This document shows, piece by piece, positions 8,208 to 17,431 of a DNA stretch of 64,000 nt. The notes beneath the pieces were generated by a model. It had not been told where the DNA came from. It did not search any database and was given only the letters and a program-made list of their open reading frames with translations. Every line of letters starts with the position of its first letter. Within the stretch, counting starts at the first letter, position 1. This DNA is from Pseudotabrizicola sediminis (GTDB lineage Bacteria; Pseudomonadota; Alphaproteobacteria; Rhodobacterales; Rhodobacteraceae), in the NCBI RefSeq assembly GCF_004745575.1, contig NZ_RPEM01000004.1, positions 1 through 64,000 on the forward strand, written 5' to 3'. The position numbers and the translations under genes are program-made.

Positions 8208-8558
8208 AGTCCCTTTCTGATACCCCGCTTGCGGGTATTATGCTCACAAACTCTTGAACGGCCCAAAAGGTTCCCGGCAAAATGTCGCCGACTGCACAAT
8301 TCAGCAAAGCCGCCGCTGGCCTGTCCTCCGGCCTTGATCAGACCCCCTGCAACTGCTGATCTGGTCGAACGGGAAGGCGACCCTGGGTGAGACTAACGTC
8401 GACTCAAGGGCAAAGACGCGGCGCAGGGGCCTTTCCTGCGTCCAACCCATCACAAAACCGCAACTGATGACCGATCCGGGCAGGAAATCCTGTCCGGGTC
8501 TTTCCGTTCTGCAAAACGGCATGCTAGGTAGGTGTGAATCGAATTATCAAGGCGCCCC
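8208..8558. other. 351-bp divergent intergenic region, no gene seen
   Basis: It separates the divergent glsB-like and L,D-transpeptidase genes and must hold both promoters. Small frames in it show no family pattern or convincing ribosome site. One hairpin (GATCCGGGCAGG 8473-8484 with CCTGTCCGGGTC 8489-8500, two G-U pairs, then TTTCC) could be a weak terminator or leader structure. I see nothing else supportable. Confidence 0.5.
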
Positions 8559-9383
8559 ATGTCTTTTGCTCCCCTCAGCCGCCGCAGCTTTCTATCCCTG
8601 TCCGGTTTTGCCGCCCTGTCGGCCTGTGCCCCCGCGATGCCCGGCACGGATCAGCCGATTTTTTCGGCTGGCTTCCTGCCCGGCTATGGGCCGGTGTTCG
8701 ATAGTGGCTACACCCTGCCCGGTATCCCGGGCCAGTATACCCAAAGCCCGAACCGGCGGATTACCGGGCAATATCTGGGCGAGCAGGCCATCGGCACCAT
8801 CGACGTCGATCCCTATTCCAAGTTTCTATATTTCGTGCGCGAAGGGGCCACTTCTGTGCGCTATCCCGTGGGTGTTGGCCGCGCCGGTCTGGCATTTGCC
8901 GGCAATGGCACCATCCAGCTGAAACGCAAATGGCCGGGCTGGACGCCGACCCGCAACATGATCCGCCGCGAGCCCGAGGTTTATGGCCCGTTTTCCGGCG
9001 GTATCCCCGGCGGTCTGCGCAGTCCTTTGGGCGCGCGGGCGCTGTACCTGTACAAAGGCGGGCGCGACACCTATTTCCGCATCCATGGCACCAATGACAT
9101 GGAGTCCATCGGGAATTCCGGGTCGGCGGGCTGTATCCGCATGTTCAATCAAGACATCATCCACCTGTTCGAACTGGTGCCGATCGGCACCCCGGTCCAT
9201 GTCCGCACCGAGGCCGAAGCGCTGCGGGTGGACCCCGAAAACTTCAACCGCGGCATCGACCTGCCCTCACGCACCGTCGACCCCGAACTGATCTATGGCC
9301 CAACAGCCAACACCCAGGCACCGGTATTCGACGATCCGCGTGACGGTATGCCCGCAACGGGCGGCGATAACGTTCCGCTGTAA
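8559..9383 (+). CDS. L,D-transpeptidase (YkuD family), exported
   Basis: The enzyme forms 3-3 peptidoglycan cross-links or anchors proteins to peptidoglycan in the periplasm. The 274-residue protein starts with SRRSFLSLSGFAALSAC, a twin-arginine-like leader ending in a lipobox-like cysteine, so it may be Tat-exported or a lipoprotein. The YkuD domain is in the middle, with the catalytic motif HGTNDMESIGNSGSAGCIR containing the conserved His and the nucleophilic Cys in SAGCIRM. The C terminus is proline-rich and low in complexity. No partner gene is obvious nearby. Confidence 0.92.
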   Translation: MSFAPLSRRSFLSLSGFAALSACAPAMPGTDQPIFSAGFLPGYGPVFDSGYTLPGIPGQYTQSPNRRITGQYLGEQAIGTIDVDPYSKFLYFVREGATSVRYPVGVGRAGLAFAGNGTIQLKRKWPGWTPTRNMIRREPEVYGPFSGGIPGGLRSPLGARALYLYKGGRDTYFRIHGTNDMESIGNSGSAGCIRMFNQDIIHLFELVPIGTPVHVRTEAEALRVDPENFNRGIDLPSRTVDPELIYGPTANTQAPVFDDPRDGMPATGGDNVPL

Positions 9384-9389
9384 TTTCAG

Positions 9390-9421
9390 GCGCTGCCTCT
9401 GACATTGCTCACAGGCAGCGC
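9390..9421 (+). terminator. inverted repeat after the L,D-transpeptidase gene
   Basis: GCGCTGCCT (9390-9398) is perfectly inverted as AGGCAGCGC (9413-9421) with a 14-base loop. A T-rich stretch follows eight bases later. It starts seven bases after the stop codon, so termination is the likely role, although the T-tract is displaced. Confidence 0.55.
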
Positions 9422-9465
9422 GGCCACCCTTTTCTTTCGTCTGCGTCCCGGCAATAGTCCGTCGC

Positions 9466-10350
9466 ATGACATCCACCCGCCCCCTCTGGCTGATCGCCGC
9501 CCCTGCCGTGTTTCTGGTGCTCTGGTCGGCGGGCTTTGCCATTGCCAAACTGGGGTTGGGCCACGCCGAACCCATGACCATTCTGGCGCTGCGCTACTGC
9601 CTCGTGCTGCTGGTGCTGTTGCCCTTCGTGGTCTTTATGCGTCCGCCCATGCCCGCCACCGCGCGCAGCTGGCTGGATGTGGCGGTGGTCGGCTTTCTGA
9701 TTCAGGTCAGCTATTTCGGACTGTGCTATCTGGCGTTCAAATCCGGGGTTTCAGCGGCTGGGGTGGCGATTGTGGTCTGTCTGCAACCCATCCTTGTGGC
9801 GCTGATCGCCCCGCGCTTTGTGGGCGAAGTGGTCAGCCGCCGGGCATGGATTGGCCTTGGTCTTGGGTTGGCCGGGGCTTTGGTCGTCATTCTGGCCCGG
9901 GCGCAGGTGCAGGCAGAAAACCCATGGGGGCTGCTTCTGGCGGTCGGCGGTTTGTTCGGGATCACCGCAGGCACGCTCTATGAAAAGCGGTTTGGCATCA
10001 GTCTGCACCCCGTCACGTCAAACCTGATCCAATACGCGGTGGGGGCCGCCTTCACCCTGCCAGTCGCCCTGCTGACCGAAAGCCAGGACATTTCCTGGGA
10101 CGCCGAATTCATCGCCGTGATGGCCTATCTGGTGATCGGCAATTCGCTGCTGGCCATGTCGCTGCTGCTGGCGATGATCCGCGTGGGCGAGGTGAGCCGG
10201 GTCTCGGCCCTGTTCTACCTTGTGCCCGCCATGTCGGCGCTGTTCGCCTGGCCCCTGCTGGGAGAGGCGATGCCGCCGATGGCCTGGGCCGGCATGGCAT
10301 TGGCGGGTGCCGGAGTGGCGATGGTCAGCCGCAAGGCCAAGCCCGCCTAG
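9466..10350 (+). CDS. EamA/DMT-family inner-membrane transporter
   Basis: The 294-residue protein has the ten-helix, two-repeat layout of drug/metabolite transporters. The first EamA repeat spans about residues 8-140 (LVLWSAGFAIAKLGL, LRYCLVLLVLL, GFLIQVSYFGLCYLAFK). The second spans about 150-290 (GLLLAVGGLFGITAGTLYEK, LFYLVPAMSALFAWPLLGE). The PAMSALFAWPLLGE segment is the family's typical end-of-repeat motif. The substrate cannot be deduced. Its stop overlaps the end of the convergent cupin gene by four bases. Confidence 0.9.
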   Translation: MTSTRPLWLIAAPAVFLVLWSAGFAIAKLGLGHAEPMTILALRYCLVLLVLLPFVVFMRPPMPATARSWLDVAVVGFLIQVSYFGLCYLAFKSGVSAAGVAIVVCLQPILVALIAPRFVGEVVSRRAWIGLGLGLAGALVVILARAQVQAENPWGLLLAVGGLFGITAGTLYEKRFGISLHPVTSNLIQYAVGAAFTLPVALLTESQDISWDAEFIAVMAYLVIGNSLLAMSLLLAMIRVGEVSRVSALFYLVPAMSALFAWPLLGEAMPPMAWAGMALAGAGVAMVSRKAKPA

Positions 10351-10688
10351 ACCCGGATCACATAATCCTTCAGCGTCGTTTCCAACACCTCCCACACGCC
10401 GGCGAACCCGGGGCGGATGATCAGACTGTCGCCGCCGCGCAGATGTGTCTCAGATCCATCCTCACCGCGCAGGATCGAATGGCCGGACAGGATGCGGATG
10501 TACTCCCATTCCACATAAGATACCCGCCACGCGCCGGGGGTGGATTGCCACATTCCGCAATAGAGCCCGTCCACCTCTTCGAGGTTCCAGGTGGTATGCA
10601 CCGGATCACCCGACACCAGCTTGGCCGGGTCCGGTCTTTCCTCTTCGGCCGCGGTTGCGTCGCGGGTAACGCGTTCGATCAGGGACAT
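10347..10688 (-). CDS. cupin-domain protein (DUF861/Cupin_3 type)
   Basis: A 113-residue single-domain cupin of the (S)-ureidoglycine aminohydrolase-like/EutQ-like DUF861 group. Visible family pattern: [29 protein letters not shown], then [19 protein letters not shown], the second cupin box with the conserved Pro-Gly and Trp. It is a soluble cytoplasmic protein whose substrate is unknown. The gene is divergent from panB across about 190 bp and convergent with the DMT transporter, so it is probably monocistronic. Confidence 0.85.
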   Translation of the reverse strand: MSLIERVTRDATAAEEERPDPAKLVSGDPVHTTWNLEEVDGLYCGMWQSTPGAWRVSYVEWEYIRILSGHSILRGEDGSETHLRGGDSLIIRPGFAGVWEVLETTLKDYVIRV

Positions 10689-10881
10689 AGCGGCCTCCGG
10701 CTCTCTGTGCTGCTGCCATGGGGCACAGCCGTTGCCGCGCCGTCAAGCCCGCGCACCGCCCCCTCTGCCCGATGTGCCGCAGTGCGGCGCAATATTCTTG
10801 CGCATCGCGGCGCGGTCATGCACTGATGTCAGGCAGTTTAAGGACGCCCGGATGACAGGGCGTCACAGGCAGGAGACGATC

Positions 10882-11718
10882 ATGAGCGCCACATCCCCCG
10901 TCCGCCCGGTTCTGCCGCCCGATATCACGGCCCGCAAGGGCGGTCAGCCGCTGGTGATGCTCACCGCCTATACCACGCCGATGGCGCGTCTGGTCGATCC
11001 TCATTGTGACGTCGCACTGGTGGGCGATTCCCTAGGTATGGTGTTGCACGGCCTGCCCTCGACCATCGCTGTGACGATGGAGATGATGATCCTGCATGGC
11101 CGGTCAGTGGTGCGCGGGTTGTCAAAGGCGATGCCAGTCATCGACATGCCCTTTGGCAGCTATGAGGAAAGCCCGCAGCAGGCCTTCCGCAACGCCGCGC
11201 GCCTGATGGCCGAAACCGGCGCGCCTTCTGTCAAGCTGGAGGGCGGCGTGCACATGGCGGAAACCATCGCATTTCTGACAGCCCGCGGAGTGCCGGTGAT
11301 GGCGCATATCGGCCTGACACCGCAGTCGGTGAACACCTTGGGCGGCTACAAGGTGGTGGGCCGCGACGCAGAGGCCGCCAAGGTGATGGCCAACGCAAAG
11401 GCCTGCGAGTCGGCGGGGGCCTTCGCCATCGTGCTGGAAAAAGTGCCGCAAGGTCTGACAGGCCAGATCACGGCGGCTCTGCGCATTCCCACCATCGGCA
11501 TCGGGGCCGGGGTCGATTGTGACGGGCAGGTGCTGGTGATCGACGACATGCTGGGCCTCTTTACCGATTTTCGGCCCAAGTTCGTCAAACGTTATGCCGA
11601 ACTGGGCAAGCTGGCCGATGAAGCCATCGCCTCTTACGCCGCAGAGGTGCGCGCCCGCGCCTTCCCCGGCCCCGAACATGCCTTCGCCGATGTCCTTCCT
11701 GCGAAAGCCAAGCCGTGA
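10882..11718 (+). CDS. panB: 3-methyl-2-oxobutanoate hydroxymethyltransferase (ketopantoate hydroxymethyltransferase)
   Basis: First step of pantothenate synthesis: ketoisovalerate plus methylene-THF gives ketopantoate. The 278-residue product shows the PanB TIM-barrel landmarks: [14 protein letters not shown], the metal-binding [43 protein letters not shown] and PTIGIGAG. The start at 10882 is set by AGGAG at 10871-10875. The stop overlaps the GTG start of panC by four bases, so the two steps are translationally coupled. Pantothenate is the source of the 4'-phosphopantetheine arm that the NRPS/PKS of this window would use, but a direct link is only inference. Confidence 0.96.
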   Translation: MSATSPVRPVLPPDITARKGGQPLVMLTAYTTPMARLVDPHCDVALVGDSLGMVLHGLPSTIAVTMEMMILHGRSVVRGLSKAMPVIDMPFGSYEESPQQAFRNAARLMAETGAPSVKLEGGVHMAETIAFLTARGVPVMAHIGLTPQSVNTLGGYKVVGRDAEAAKVMANAKACESAGAFAIVLEKVPQGLTGQITAALRIPTIGIGAGVDCDGQVLVIDDMLGLFTDFRPKFVKRYAELGKLADEAIASYAAEVRARAFPGPEHAFADVLPAKAKP

Positions 11719-12560
11719 CCTTGCCCACAATCGTCCGCACCGTCGCCGATCTGCGCGCCCATACCCGTGCCTGGCGCGCGGCAGGCCAGACCATTGGCGT
11801 TGTCCCCACCATGGGCGCGCTGCACGACGGCCATCTCAGCCTTGCCCGCGCGGCACGGCGCGAGTGTGACCGGGTCATCACCACCATTTTCATCAACCCG
11901 ATGCAGTTCAACAACCCCGATGACCTGCTGAAATACCCCCGCACCGAAGCGGCGGATGCCACCCTGCTGGCCACCGTACCTGTCGATCTGATCTTCGCCC
12001 CGACACGAGAGGAGGTCTACCCCGAGGGGTTCAAGACCGTGGTCTCGGTCGCAGGCGTGTCGGAACCGCTGGAGGGGCGGATGCGGCCAGGCCATTTCGA
12101 CGGCGTGGCCACTGTGGTTACCAAACTGTTTGGCATGACCCTCGCCGACCGGGGCTACTTTGGCCAGAAAGACTGGCAGCAACTGCAGGTGGTGCTGCGG
12201 CTGGTGCGCGACCTGAATCTGGCGGTGCAGATCGTCGGCTGCGAAACGATCCGCGAAGCAGACGGGCTGGCCATGTCGTCGCGCAACGTTCGGCTGACAC
12301 CGGATGGGCGGGCGAAAGCAGGGGTGCTGTATCGCGCCATCACCACGGCGGCGGATGATATCCGCGCCGGGCAATCAGACCGGATGGCCATCCGTGAAGC
12401 GGCGGAAGCGATCCGCGCCGCCGGGTTCGAACGGGTGGAGTATATCGAACTGCGCGATGCCGCCACCCTGATGCCCTCAGACGATCCAGCCAGCCCGCGC
12501 CGGATGCTGGCCGCCTGTTGGCTGGATGGGGTCCGGCTGATCGACAATATCCCGGTCTAG
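11715..12560 (+). CDS. panC: pantoate--beta-alanine ligase
   Basis: Last step of pantothenate synthesis, ATP-dependent joining of pantoate and beta-alanine. The 281-residue protein carries the family motifs [14 protein letters not shown] (nucleotide-binding HIGH-like), [36 protein letters not shown] and MSSRNVRLT. The start codon is GTG at 11715, overlapping the panB stop (GTGA). No panD (beta-alanine supply) or panE is in the window. A strong stem-loop follows about 80 bases after the stop. Confidence 0.96.
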   Translation: MTLPTIVRTVADLRAHTRAWRAAGQTIGVVPTMGALHDGHLSLARAARRECDRVITTIFINPMQFNNPDDLLKYPRTEAADATLLATVPVDLIFAPTREEVYPEGFKTVVSVAGVSEPLEGRMRPGHFDGVATVVTKLFGMTLADRGYFGQKDWQQLQVVLRLVRDLNLAVQIVGCETIREADGLAMSSRNVRLTPDGRAKAGVLYRAITTAADDIRAGQSDRMAIREAAEAIRAAGFERVEYIELRDAATLMPSDDPASPRRMLAACWLDGVRLIDNIPV

Positions 12561-12641
12561 GGCGCTATCGCACCCTGCCGGGCACAGGCGTTCACCCATG
12601 ACGCATCGCCCTCTGGCGCATCATCTGTTCTCGAATATCCC

Positions 12642-12668
12642 GTGGACTGGGGCACAGCCCCGGTCCAC
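12642..12668. terminator. stem-loop between convergent panC and flavin reductase genes
   Basis: GTGGACTGGGGC (12642-12653) pairs with GCCCCGGTCCAC (12657-12668) around ACA, with one G-U pair. There is no T-tract on either side, so it is a terminator-like or transcript-protecting hairpin rather than a textbook terminator. Confidence 0.5.
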
Positions 12669-12687
12669 ATTCAACAACTTGCGCGCC

Positions 12688-13185
12688 TCAGATCCCGGCG
12701 AACTGCCCGTAGGCCCCTTGCGAAAACACCAGCGGCGCGCCCTCTCGGTAGGCCGCGCGCAGCACGCGCCCCACCACGATCAGGTGATCCCCTCCGTCAT
12801 GGGTGGCGTGTTGTACGCATTCAAACCGGGCCAGCGCGCCGTGGATCAGCGGCACGCCTTCGACATTCAGCTCATGGCTCAACCCGTGGAAGCCTGCCCC
12901 ATCGCGGCCGAACCGGGGCAGCCAGTCGGCATGGGCCAGATCGAGCACATGGATTGCATAGTGCTGCGCCTGCGCGAACGGCACAAAGCGGCTGGAGGAT
13001 TTCGCCGGCGACCACAACACCAGCGGCGGGTCCAGCGACACAGCGGCAAAGCTGTTGGCGGTAAAACCCATCGGCCCTGCGGCGGCGGCGCAGGTCACTA
13101 CGGTCACCCCGGTCGCAAAGCGGCCCAGGGCATCGCGGAACGCGCGCGGGTTGTCAGCGGGGCCGAACACCAGATCTGTCATCAA
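12688..13185 (-). CDS. flavin reductase family protein (NAD(P)H:FMN type)
   Basis: A 165-residue single-domain flavin reductase of the HpaC/NtaB-like group, which supplies reduced FMN/FAD to a separate monooxygenase. The marks are FRDALGRFATGVTVVTC at the N terminus, GFTANSFAAVSLDPPLVLWS, FAQAQHYAIHVL, and the late GDHLIVVGRV with the conserved histidine. It is the third gene of a minus-strand operon after an LLM monooxygenase and an aldo/keto reductase; the gap to the AKR is 27 bases. The neighbouring LLM enzyme is therefore the likely acceptor of the reduced flavin. Confidence 0.92.
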   Translation of the reverse strand: MMTDLVFGPADNPRAFRDALGRFATGVTVVTCAAAAGPMGFTANSFAAVSLDPPLVLWSPAKSSSRFVPFAQAQHYAIHVLDLAHADWLPRFGRDGAGFHGLSHELNVEGVPLIHGALARFECVQHATHDGGDHLIVVGRVLRAAYREGAPLVFSQGAYGQFAGI

Positions 13186-13212
13186 GATTCCATCACAATT
13201 GGCCGTCTGTCC

Positions 13213-14106
13213 TTACGGCACTTCACGCTCTATGGCGTGGGTATAGAGCTCGAACCACGTCTGGCGATCCATTTCAACACGGCAGGCATCGGAAAGATGT
13301 GCAATGCGCTCAAGGCTGTTGGTGCCCATCACCGGCATGATGCGCGCCGGATGGCGCAACAACCAGGCCACCGCCACCGCCGACCAGTCGGTGCCCTGTT
13401 CCGCCCCGATCCGGTGCAGCGCGGTGCGCAACGGGGTTTGCGACGCTGACAGCAGGGTACCGCCGGCCAGCGGGCTCCACGCCATCAGGGGGTGACCCTG
13501 ACGCTGATGAAAGGCGATGTCGCCATTGGTCAGGGCGGCATTCGCAATCAGGTTGAGTTCGATCTGGTTGGTCCGCAAGGGCGTGGTCATCCCTGATTGC
13601 AGCAGATCAAAATCCCATGGACGAAAGTTCGACACGCCCACGGCCAGCACCTTGCCCGAGGCCACAAGCGCATCCAGCGCCGCCCCGGTCTCGATATTGT
13701 CAATCAGCGGATCTGGGCGGTGGATCAACAGCAGGTCGATCCGGTCAGTCGCCATGGCGCGCAAGCTTGCCTCGACCGAGGCCGTGATATGCGCAGCAGA
13801 GGTGTCGTAATACTTCACCCTTGCCGCAGCATGGCGGCCAGCGGGGGCGATGATATCGCATTTGGTGACAATCTCGATCTGGTCGCGCAACGCCGGGGCG
13901 GCCTTCAGGGCCGCACCAAAGATCGCCTCGGCGGTGTAACCGCCATAAATGTCGGCCTGATCCATCGTGGTGATGCCTTGCGCAAGGCACGCCTCTACTT
14001 TGGCTTGCACATGCGCAGGCGAGGTATCGGCATCATCCCCAAGCCGCCACATGCCATAGACAAGACGCGAGAGGGAGACTTCGGGCGAAAGGGCGATCTT
14101 TTCCAT
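13213..14106 (-). CDS. aldo/keto reductase
   Basis: A 297-residue (beta/alpha)8 NAD(P)H-dependent oxidoreductase related to E. coli YdhF. It shows LVYGMWRLGDD, the catalytic-Asp/Tyr region MDQADIYGGYTAE, the Lys segment VTKCDI, the catalytic-His segment LLLIHRPDPLI, GVSNF, QIELNLI, and the C-terminal cofactor loop PVMGTNSLERI. Its ATG overlaps the stop of the upstream LLM monooxygenase gene (TGATG), so the two are translationally coupled. The product of that monooxygenase, an aldehyde or ketone, is the obvious candidate substrate. Confidence 0.93.
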   Translation of the reverse strand: MEKIALSPEVSLSRLVYGMWRLGDDADTSPAHVQAKVEACLAQGITTMDQADIYGGYTAEAIFGAALKAAPALRDQIEIVTKCDIIAPAGRHAAARVKYYDTSAAHITASVEASLRAMATDRIDLLLIHRPDPLIDNIETGAALDALVASGKVLAVGVSNFRPWDFDLLQSGMTTPLRTNQIELNLIANAALTNGDIAFHQRQGHPLMAWSPLAGGTLLSASQTPLRTALHRIGAEQGTDWSAVAVAWLLRHPARIMPVMGTNSLERIAHLSDACRVEMDRQTWFELYTHAIEREVP

Positions 14107-15263
14107 CAGCGGCGGGGTCCGTTTCCTAAAGGGGTGGCCGGGGTGCTGGCGGGCACGCGGCCATATTCATGCGGCAAAGAGCAGGTTTTCAGCTGAGGCA
14201 GCACCTTGGTGCCGAAATGGTCACATTCATCAAGATGGGGATAGCCCGAAAAGATGAAAGCCCGGATGCCCATTTTGCGGTACTCCTCAATCTGGCTTAG
14301 CACCTGGTCGGCGGAGCCGACCAGCGCAGCGCCACAGCCCGACCGCGCCCGGCCGATACCGGTCCACAGGTGCGGCTCGGTATAGCCGAACTGATCGGCC
14401 AGGTCGCGGGCGCGGGCCTGATGCGCGACACCCAGAGATATGGAATCATGCGCCCGGTCACGGATCAGCTTGCCGTATTCATCATCCAGTTTGCTGGCGA
14501 TATGTTCGGCGTATTCCCGCGCCTCGGCCTCGGTGTCGCGCACAATCATGTGCACCCGCAAGCCGTAATCCAGCGTCCGGCCATGGGCGGCGGCGCGGGC
14601 ATGCACGTCGCGCATTCGCTGTGCCAGCATGTCCTTGGTTTCGGGCCACATGAGGTAGACATCACACTGCGCGCCGCACAGTTCCAGCGCATCGGGCGAA
14701 TAGCCGCCGAAATACAGCAAAGGCCCGCCATTCTGCTGATAAGGCCGTGCCGGGTCGGCACTGACCTTGCTGATCTGATAAACCTCGCCTGCGTATTCGA
14801 TATGGTCCTGTGTCCAGGCCTGCCGCAGAATCTCCACCACCTCATGGCTGCGCCTGTACCGAAAGGCGCTTGGAGCGACCTCGCCCGGGAAATCGGAACT
14901 GATGACATTCAGCGTCAGCCGCCCTTGCAGCATATGGTCCAGCGTGGCCACGGTGCGGGCCAGCATCACCGGCTGCATCTCGCCGCAGCGGATGGCGGCC
15001 AGAAAGTTGATGCGCTCGGTGAGCGGCGCGCAACCGGCGACGAAAGACAGCGTATCCTGCCCCACCTGATAGGAGGACGGGCACAGGATGTTGCGAAAGC
15101 CGTGACCTTCGGCGCGTTTCACGATCCCGGAACAATGGTCCCAACTGGAGCGAAGGGCCGGGTCTGGCACGCCCAGATATGCGTAATCATCCGAGCACAG
15201 CGCCGCGAACCAGCTGACCTCGCTCGCCTGCAGATCGGCCGAGGTGACGGGCACCACTGTCAT
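14106..15263 (-). CDS. LLM-class FMN-dependent monooxygenase (SsuD-like)
   Basis: A 385-residue luciferase-like enzyme of the alkanesulfonate-monooxygenase type, two-component and dependent on reduced flavin. Family segments include FRNILCPSSYQVGQDTLSFV, the INFLAAIRCGEMQPVMLART barrel core, TLNVISSDFPGE, GPLLYFGGYSPDA and the late GYPHLDECDHFG, close to the SsuD pattern GYPHLEEA. The start at 15263 follows GGAGGAAAACGTC. It is the first gene of a three-gene operon with an AKR and a flavin reductase, so a sulfonate or similar carbon-heteroatom substrate is likely; no sulfonate ABC transporter is adjacent. Confidence 0.92.
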   Translation of the reverse strand: MTVVPVTSADLQASEVSWFAALCSDDYAYLGVPDPALRSSWDHCSGIVKRAEGHGFRNILCPSSYQVGQDTLSFVAGCAPLTERINFLAAIRCGEMQPVMLARTVATLDHMLQGRLTLNVISSDFPGEVAPSAFRYRRSHEVVEILRQAWTQDHIEYAGEVYQISKVSADPARPYQQNGGPLLYFGGYSPDALELCGAQCDVYLMWPETKDMLAQRMRDVHARAAAHGRTLDYGLRVHMIVRDTEAEAREYAEHIASKLDDEYGKLIRDRAHDSISLGVAHQARARDLADQFGYTEPHLWTGIGRARSGCGAALVGSADQVLSQIEEYRKMGIRAFIFSGYPHLDECDHFGTKVLPQLKTCSLPHEYGRVPASTPATPLGNGPRR

Positions 15264-15343
15264 GACGTTTTCCTCCCTGAAAACCCGCGCGCAAGACTCA
15301 CGTTTTTCCTTGCGTATCATCGGGAATGTTATAGATCAATCCT

Positions 15344-15355
15344 GTATCAATATAC
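15344..15355. promoter_or_regulatory. palindrome in the divergent promoter region, candidate GntR operator
   Basis: GTAT-CAAT-ATAC is an inverted repeat centred in the 112-bp gap between the LLM operon and the gntR-like gene, about 20 bases before the regulator start. GntR/HutC regulators usually bind short palindromes of this kind near their own gene. Binding is inferred. Confidence 0.45.
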
Positions 15356-15375
15356 GTAATTCTTACGGCTATCCA

Positions 15376-16077
15376 ATGTCATCCCCCGGCGCACTGCCCC
15401 TCTATCTGCAAACCAGCGAGCTTCTGATCCGTGACATCGCGGCGGGGCGGTTGATGGATGGCGAACGCCTGCCGCCCGAGCGCGACATGGCGGCGGGTCT
15501 GGGAATTGCCGTGGGCACCTTGCGTCAGGCGCTGAAAGAGCTGGCGGCAAAGGGGCTGGTGGAGAGGATACAGGGGTCGGGCAATTACATCCGCACCAAG
15601 GCGGACCCGTCCTCGGTCTATGCGCTGCTGCGGATCGAACTGCTGGAAGGCGGCGGTCTGCCCACCGCCCGCGTGCTGTCGGTGGACCGGCTGCCGAAAG
15701 ACCCCGCCCTGCCCGCTTTTGGCACCAGCGATGAAGGCCACCGCATCCGCCGTCTGCGCTTTTTGTCGGGCGTGGTGGCGGCGGTGGAAGAAATCTGGTT
15801 GGACGGCGCGCTGATCGACAGGATCGCGCCGCAGGATCTGTCGGACTCGCTCTATCTGTTCTATCGCCAGCACCTGAACCTGTGGATCGCGCGGGCCGAA
15901 GACCGGATCGGCCTTGGCCCTTTGCCGCAATGGGCCCCGGCAGAGTTTCCGCACCCGCCCGGCACGCCGCTGCCGATGATCACCCGCATTACCAAAGCTC
16001 AGGACGGCCAATCAGTCGAGGCGTCCTTTACCTGGTACGACCCTGACCGCGTGGCGTATGTGGCCCGCCTGAAATGA
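15376..16077 (+). CDS. GntR-family transcriptional regulator (HutC/UTRA type)
   Basis: A 233-residue regulator. The N-terminal winged helix is at about residues 5-70 (LYLQTSELLIRDIAAGRL, GERLPPERDMAAGLGIAVGTLRQALKELAAKGLVERIQGSGNYI), and a C-terminal UTRA ligand-binding domain fills the rest (about 90-230, including RIRRLRFLSG, LYLFYRQH and RITKAQDGQSVE). The start at 15376 begins the GntR domain directly; longer frames upstream would run through the promoter. It lies divergent from the LLM operon and seven bases before the Gfo/Idh gene, so it probably controls both. Confidence 0.92.
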   Translation: MSSPGALPLYLQTSELLIRDIAAGRLMDGERLPPERDMAAGLGIAVGTLRQALKELAAKGLVERIQGSGNYIRTKADPSSVYALLRIELLEGGGLPTARVLSVDRLPKDPALPAFGTSDEGHRIRRLRFLSGVVAAVEEIWLDGALIDRIAPQDLSDSLYLFYRQHLNLWIARAEDRIGLGPLPQWAPAEFPHPPGTPLPMITRITKAQDGQSVEASFTWYDPDRVAYVARLK

Positions 16078-16084
16078 GGCTGTT

Positions 16085-17215
16085 ATGGAACTGAGATACG
16101 GTATCATTGGCTGCGGCATGATGGGGCAAGAGCATCTGCGCAACATCGCCCTGATCGACGGGGCCAGCGTGGCCGCGATCTTCGAGCCGGACCCGGCGAT
16201 GCGGGCGCAGGCGGCGGAACTGGCACCCGGGGCGAGGATGCTGGACAGCGTGGCCGCTGTGGTGGCGCATCCGGCGGTGACCTGCCTGCTGATCGTGTCG
16301 CCCAATCATATGCATCTGGCGCAGATGGAAGAGATCGCGGCGATCCGGCCCTTGCCGATACTGTGTGAAAAGCCGCTGTTTACCGACCCTGCCGATGCCC
16401 CGCGGCTCGCGGCATTGCGCGCAGCCTATCCGGCACCGATCTGGGTGGCGATGGAATACCGCTACATGCCCCCGGTAGCGCATCTGATCGCGCAGGCACC
16501 GGTGGCGACGGGTGGCATCAAGATGCTGACCATTCGCGAGCACCGCTTTCCCTTTCTTGAAAAAGTCGGCGACTGGAACCGCTTCAACCGCAACACTGGC
16601 GGCACTCTGGTGGAAAAATGCTGCCATTTCTTTGACCTGATGCGGCTAATCGCCGGCTGCAATCCGGTGCGGGTGATGGCATCGGCGGGTCAGGCGGTGA
16701 ACCATCTGGACGAGCGCTATGGCGGGCAGACCCCCGACATCTGGGACAACGCCTATGTAATTGTAGACTTTGAAAACGGGCTGCGCGCCATGCTGGAGCT
16801 GTGCATGTTTGCCGAAGGCGCGCGCTTTCAGGAAGAGATTTCGGCGATTGGACCCTTGGGCAAGATTGAATGTCTTGTCCCGGGTCCGGGCCGGTTTTGG
16901 CCCATCCATCTGGGTGCCCCGCCGGTGCCGCAGGTGATCATCAGCCCGCGCAGCCCCAAAGGCCCTCTGGTGCTCGACGTGCCGGTAGACCCCGCGCTGC
17001 TGGCGGCGGGGGATCACAATGGCAGCACATTCTATCAACATCAGGGCTTTGCCCGCGTGGTGCGCGACGGGCAGACCCCAGAGGTCAGCCTGCTGGATGG
17101 CTGGTGGGCCGTGGCCATTGGCATGGCGGCACAGGAAAGTGCCGCAACCGGGAGGGTGGTTGACCTGACCCGCGCCGCCTACGCACCAACCGCTGCGCAA
17201 GGCCACCAGCAGTGA
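16085..17215 (+). CDS. Gfo/Idh/MocA-family NAD(P)-dependent oxidoreductase
   Basis: A 376-residue protein with an N-terminal Rossmann fold (YGIIGCGMMGQEHLRN, residues 5-20), the conserved ILCEKPLFTD motif (Glu-Lys-Pro, about residue 97) and a C-terminal alpha/beta domain with GGTLVEKCCHFFDLMR, the conserved histidine of the family. Such enzymes usually oxidise or reduce sugars, inositols or related compounds. It lies seven bases after the gntR-like gene, so it is co-transcribed with it. The substrate is unknown but may belong to the same catabolic pathway as the divergent monooxygenase operon. Confidence 0.92.
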   Translation: MELRYGIIGCGMMGQEHLRNIALIDGASVAAIFEPDPAMRAQAAELAPGARMLDSVAAVVAHPAVTCLLIVSPNHMHLAQMEEIAAIRPLPILCEKPLFTDPADAPRLAALRAAYPAPIWVAMEYRYMPPVAHLIAQAPVATGGIKMLTIREHRFPFLEKVGDWNRFNRNTGGTLVEKCCHFFDLMRLIAGCNPVRVMASAGQAVNHLDERYGGQTPDIWDNAYVIVDFENGLRAMLELCMFAEGARFQEEISAIGPLGKIECLVPGPGRFWPIHLGAPPVPQVIISPRSPKGPLVLDVPVDPALLAAGDHNGSTFYQHQGFARVVRDGQTPEVSLLDGWWAVAIGMAAQESAATGRVVDLTRAAYAPTAAQGHQQ

Positions 17216-17324
17216 TCTGATTGCGCCTCCGCGAAGGGCGGGGGCAAGCCGTTTGTTCGGAGGCTTTGCCCCCGTCGCGCTGCGGATGCGCCCGGGGTCA
17301 ACCGGCGCGCACCGGCGCACAACT

Positions 17325-17340
17325 CCCCCGGAGTATTTGG
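17325..17340. repeat. short intergenic motif CCCCCGGAGTATTTGG
   Basis: This GC-block plus TATTT motif appears here, in inverse orientation near 20943-20960, and in degenerate form near 3951-3970, always just outside genes. I recall similar sequences between genes in many Rhodobacteraceae; the role is unknown. Confidence 0.4.
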
Positions 17341-17431
17341 AAAAGCTGCACAACCAAAGGCTGGGCGGGCAGTTCCTGCTTGCATCTTACCCCTTAAATC
17401 TGTTCCCTGCGGCCCAGACTTGCGGGAGACG

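Noticed and set aside
12598-13449. Plus-strand frame of about 283 codons opposite the flavin reductase and AKR genes
   Set aside because: Both minus-strand genes have clear family motifs and operon spacing; the plus frame has none.
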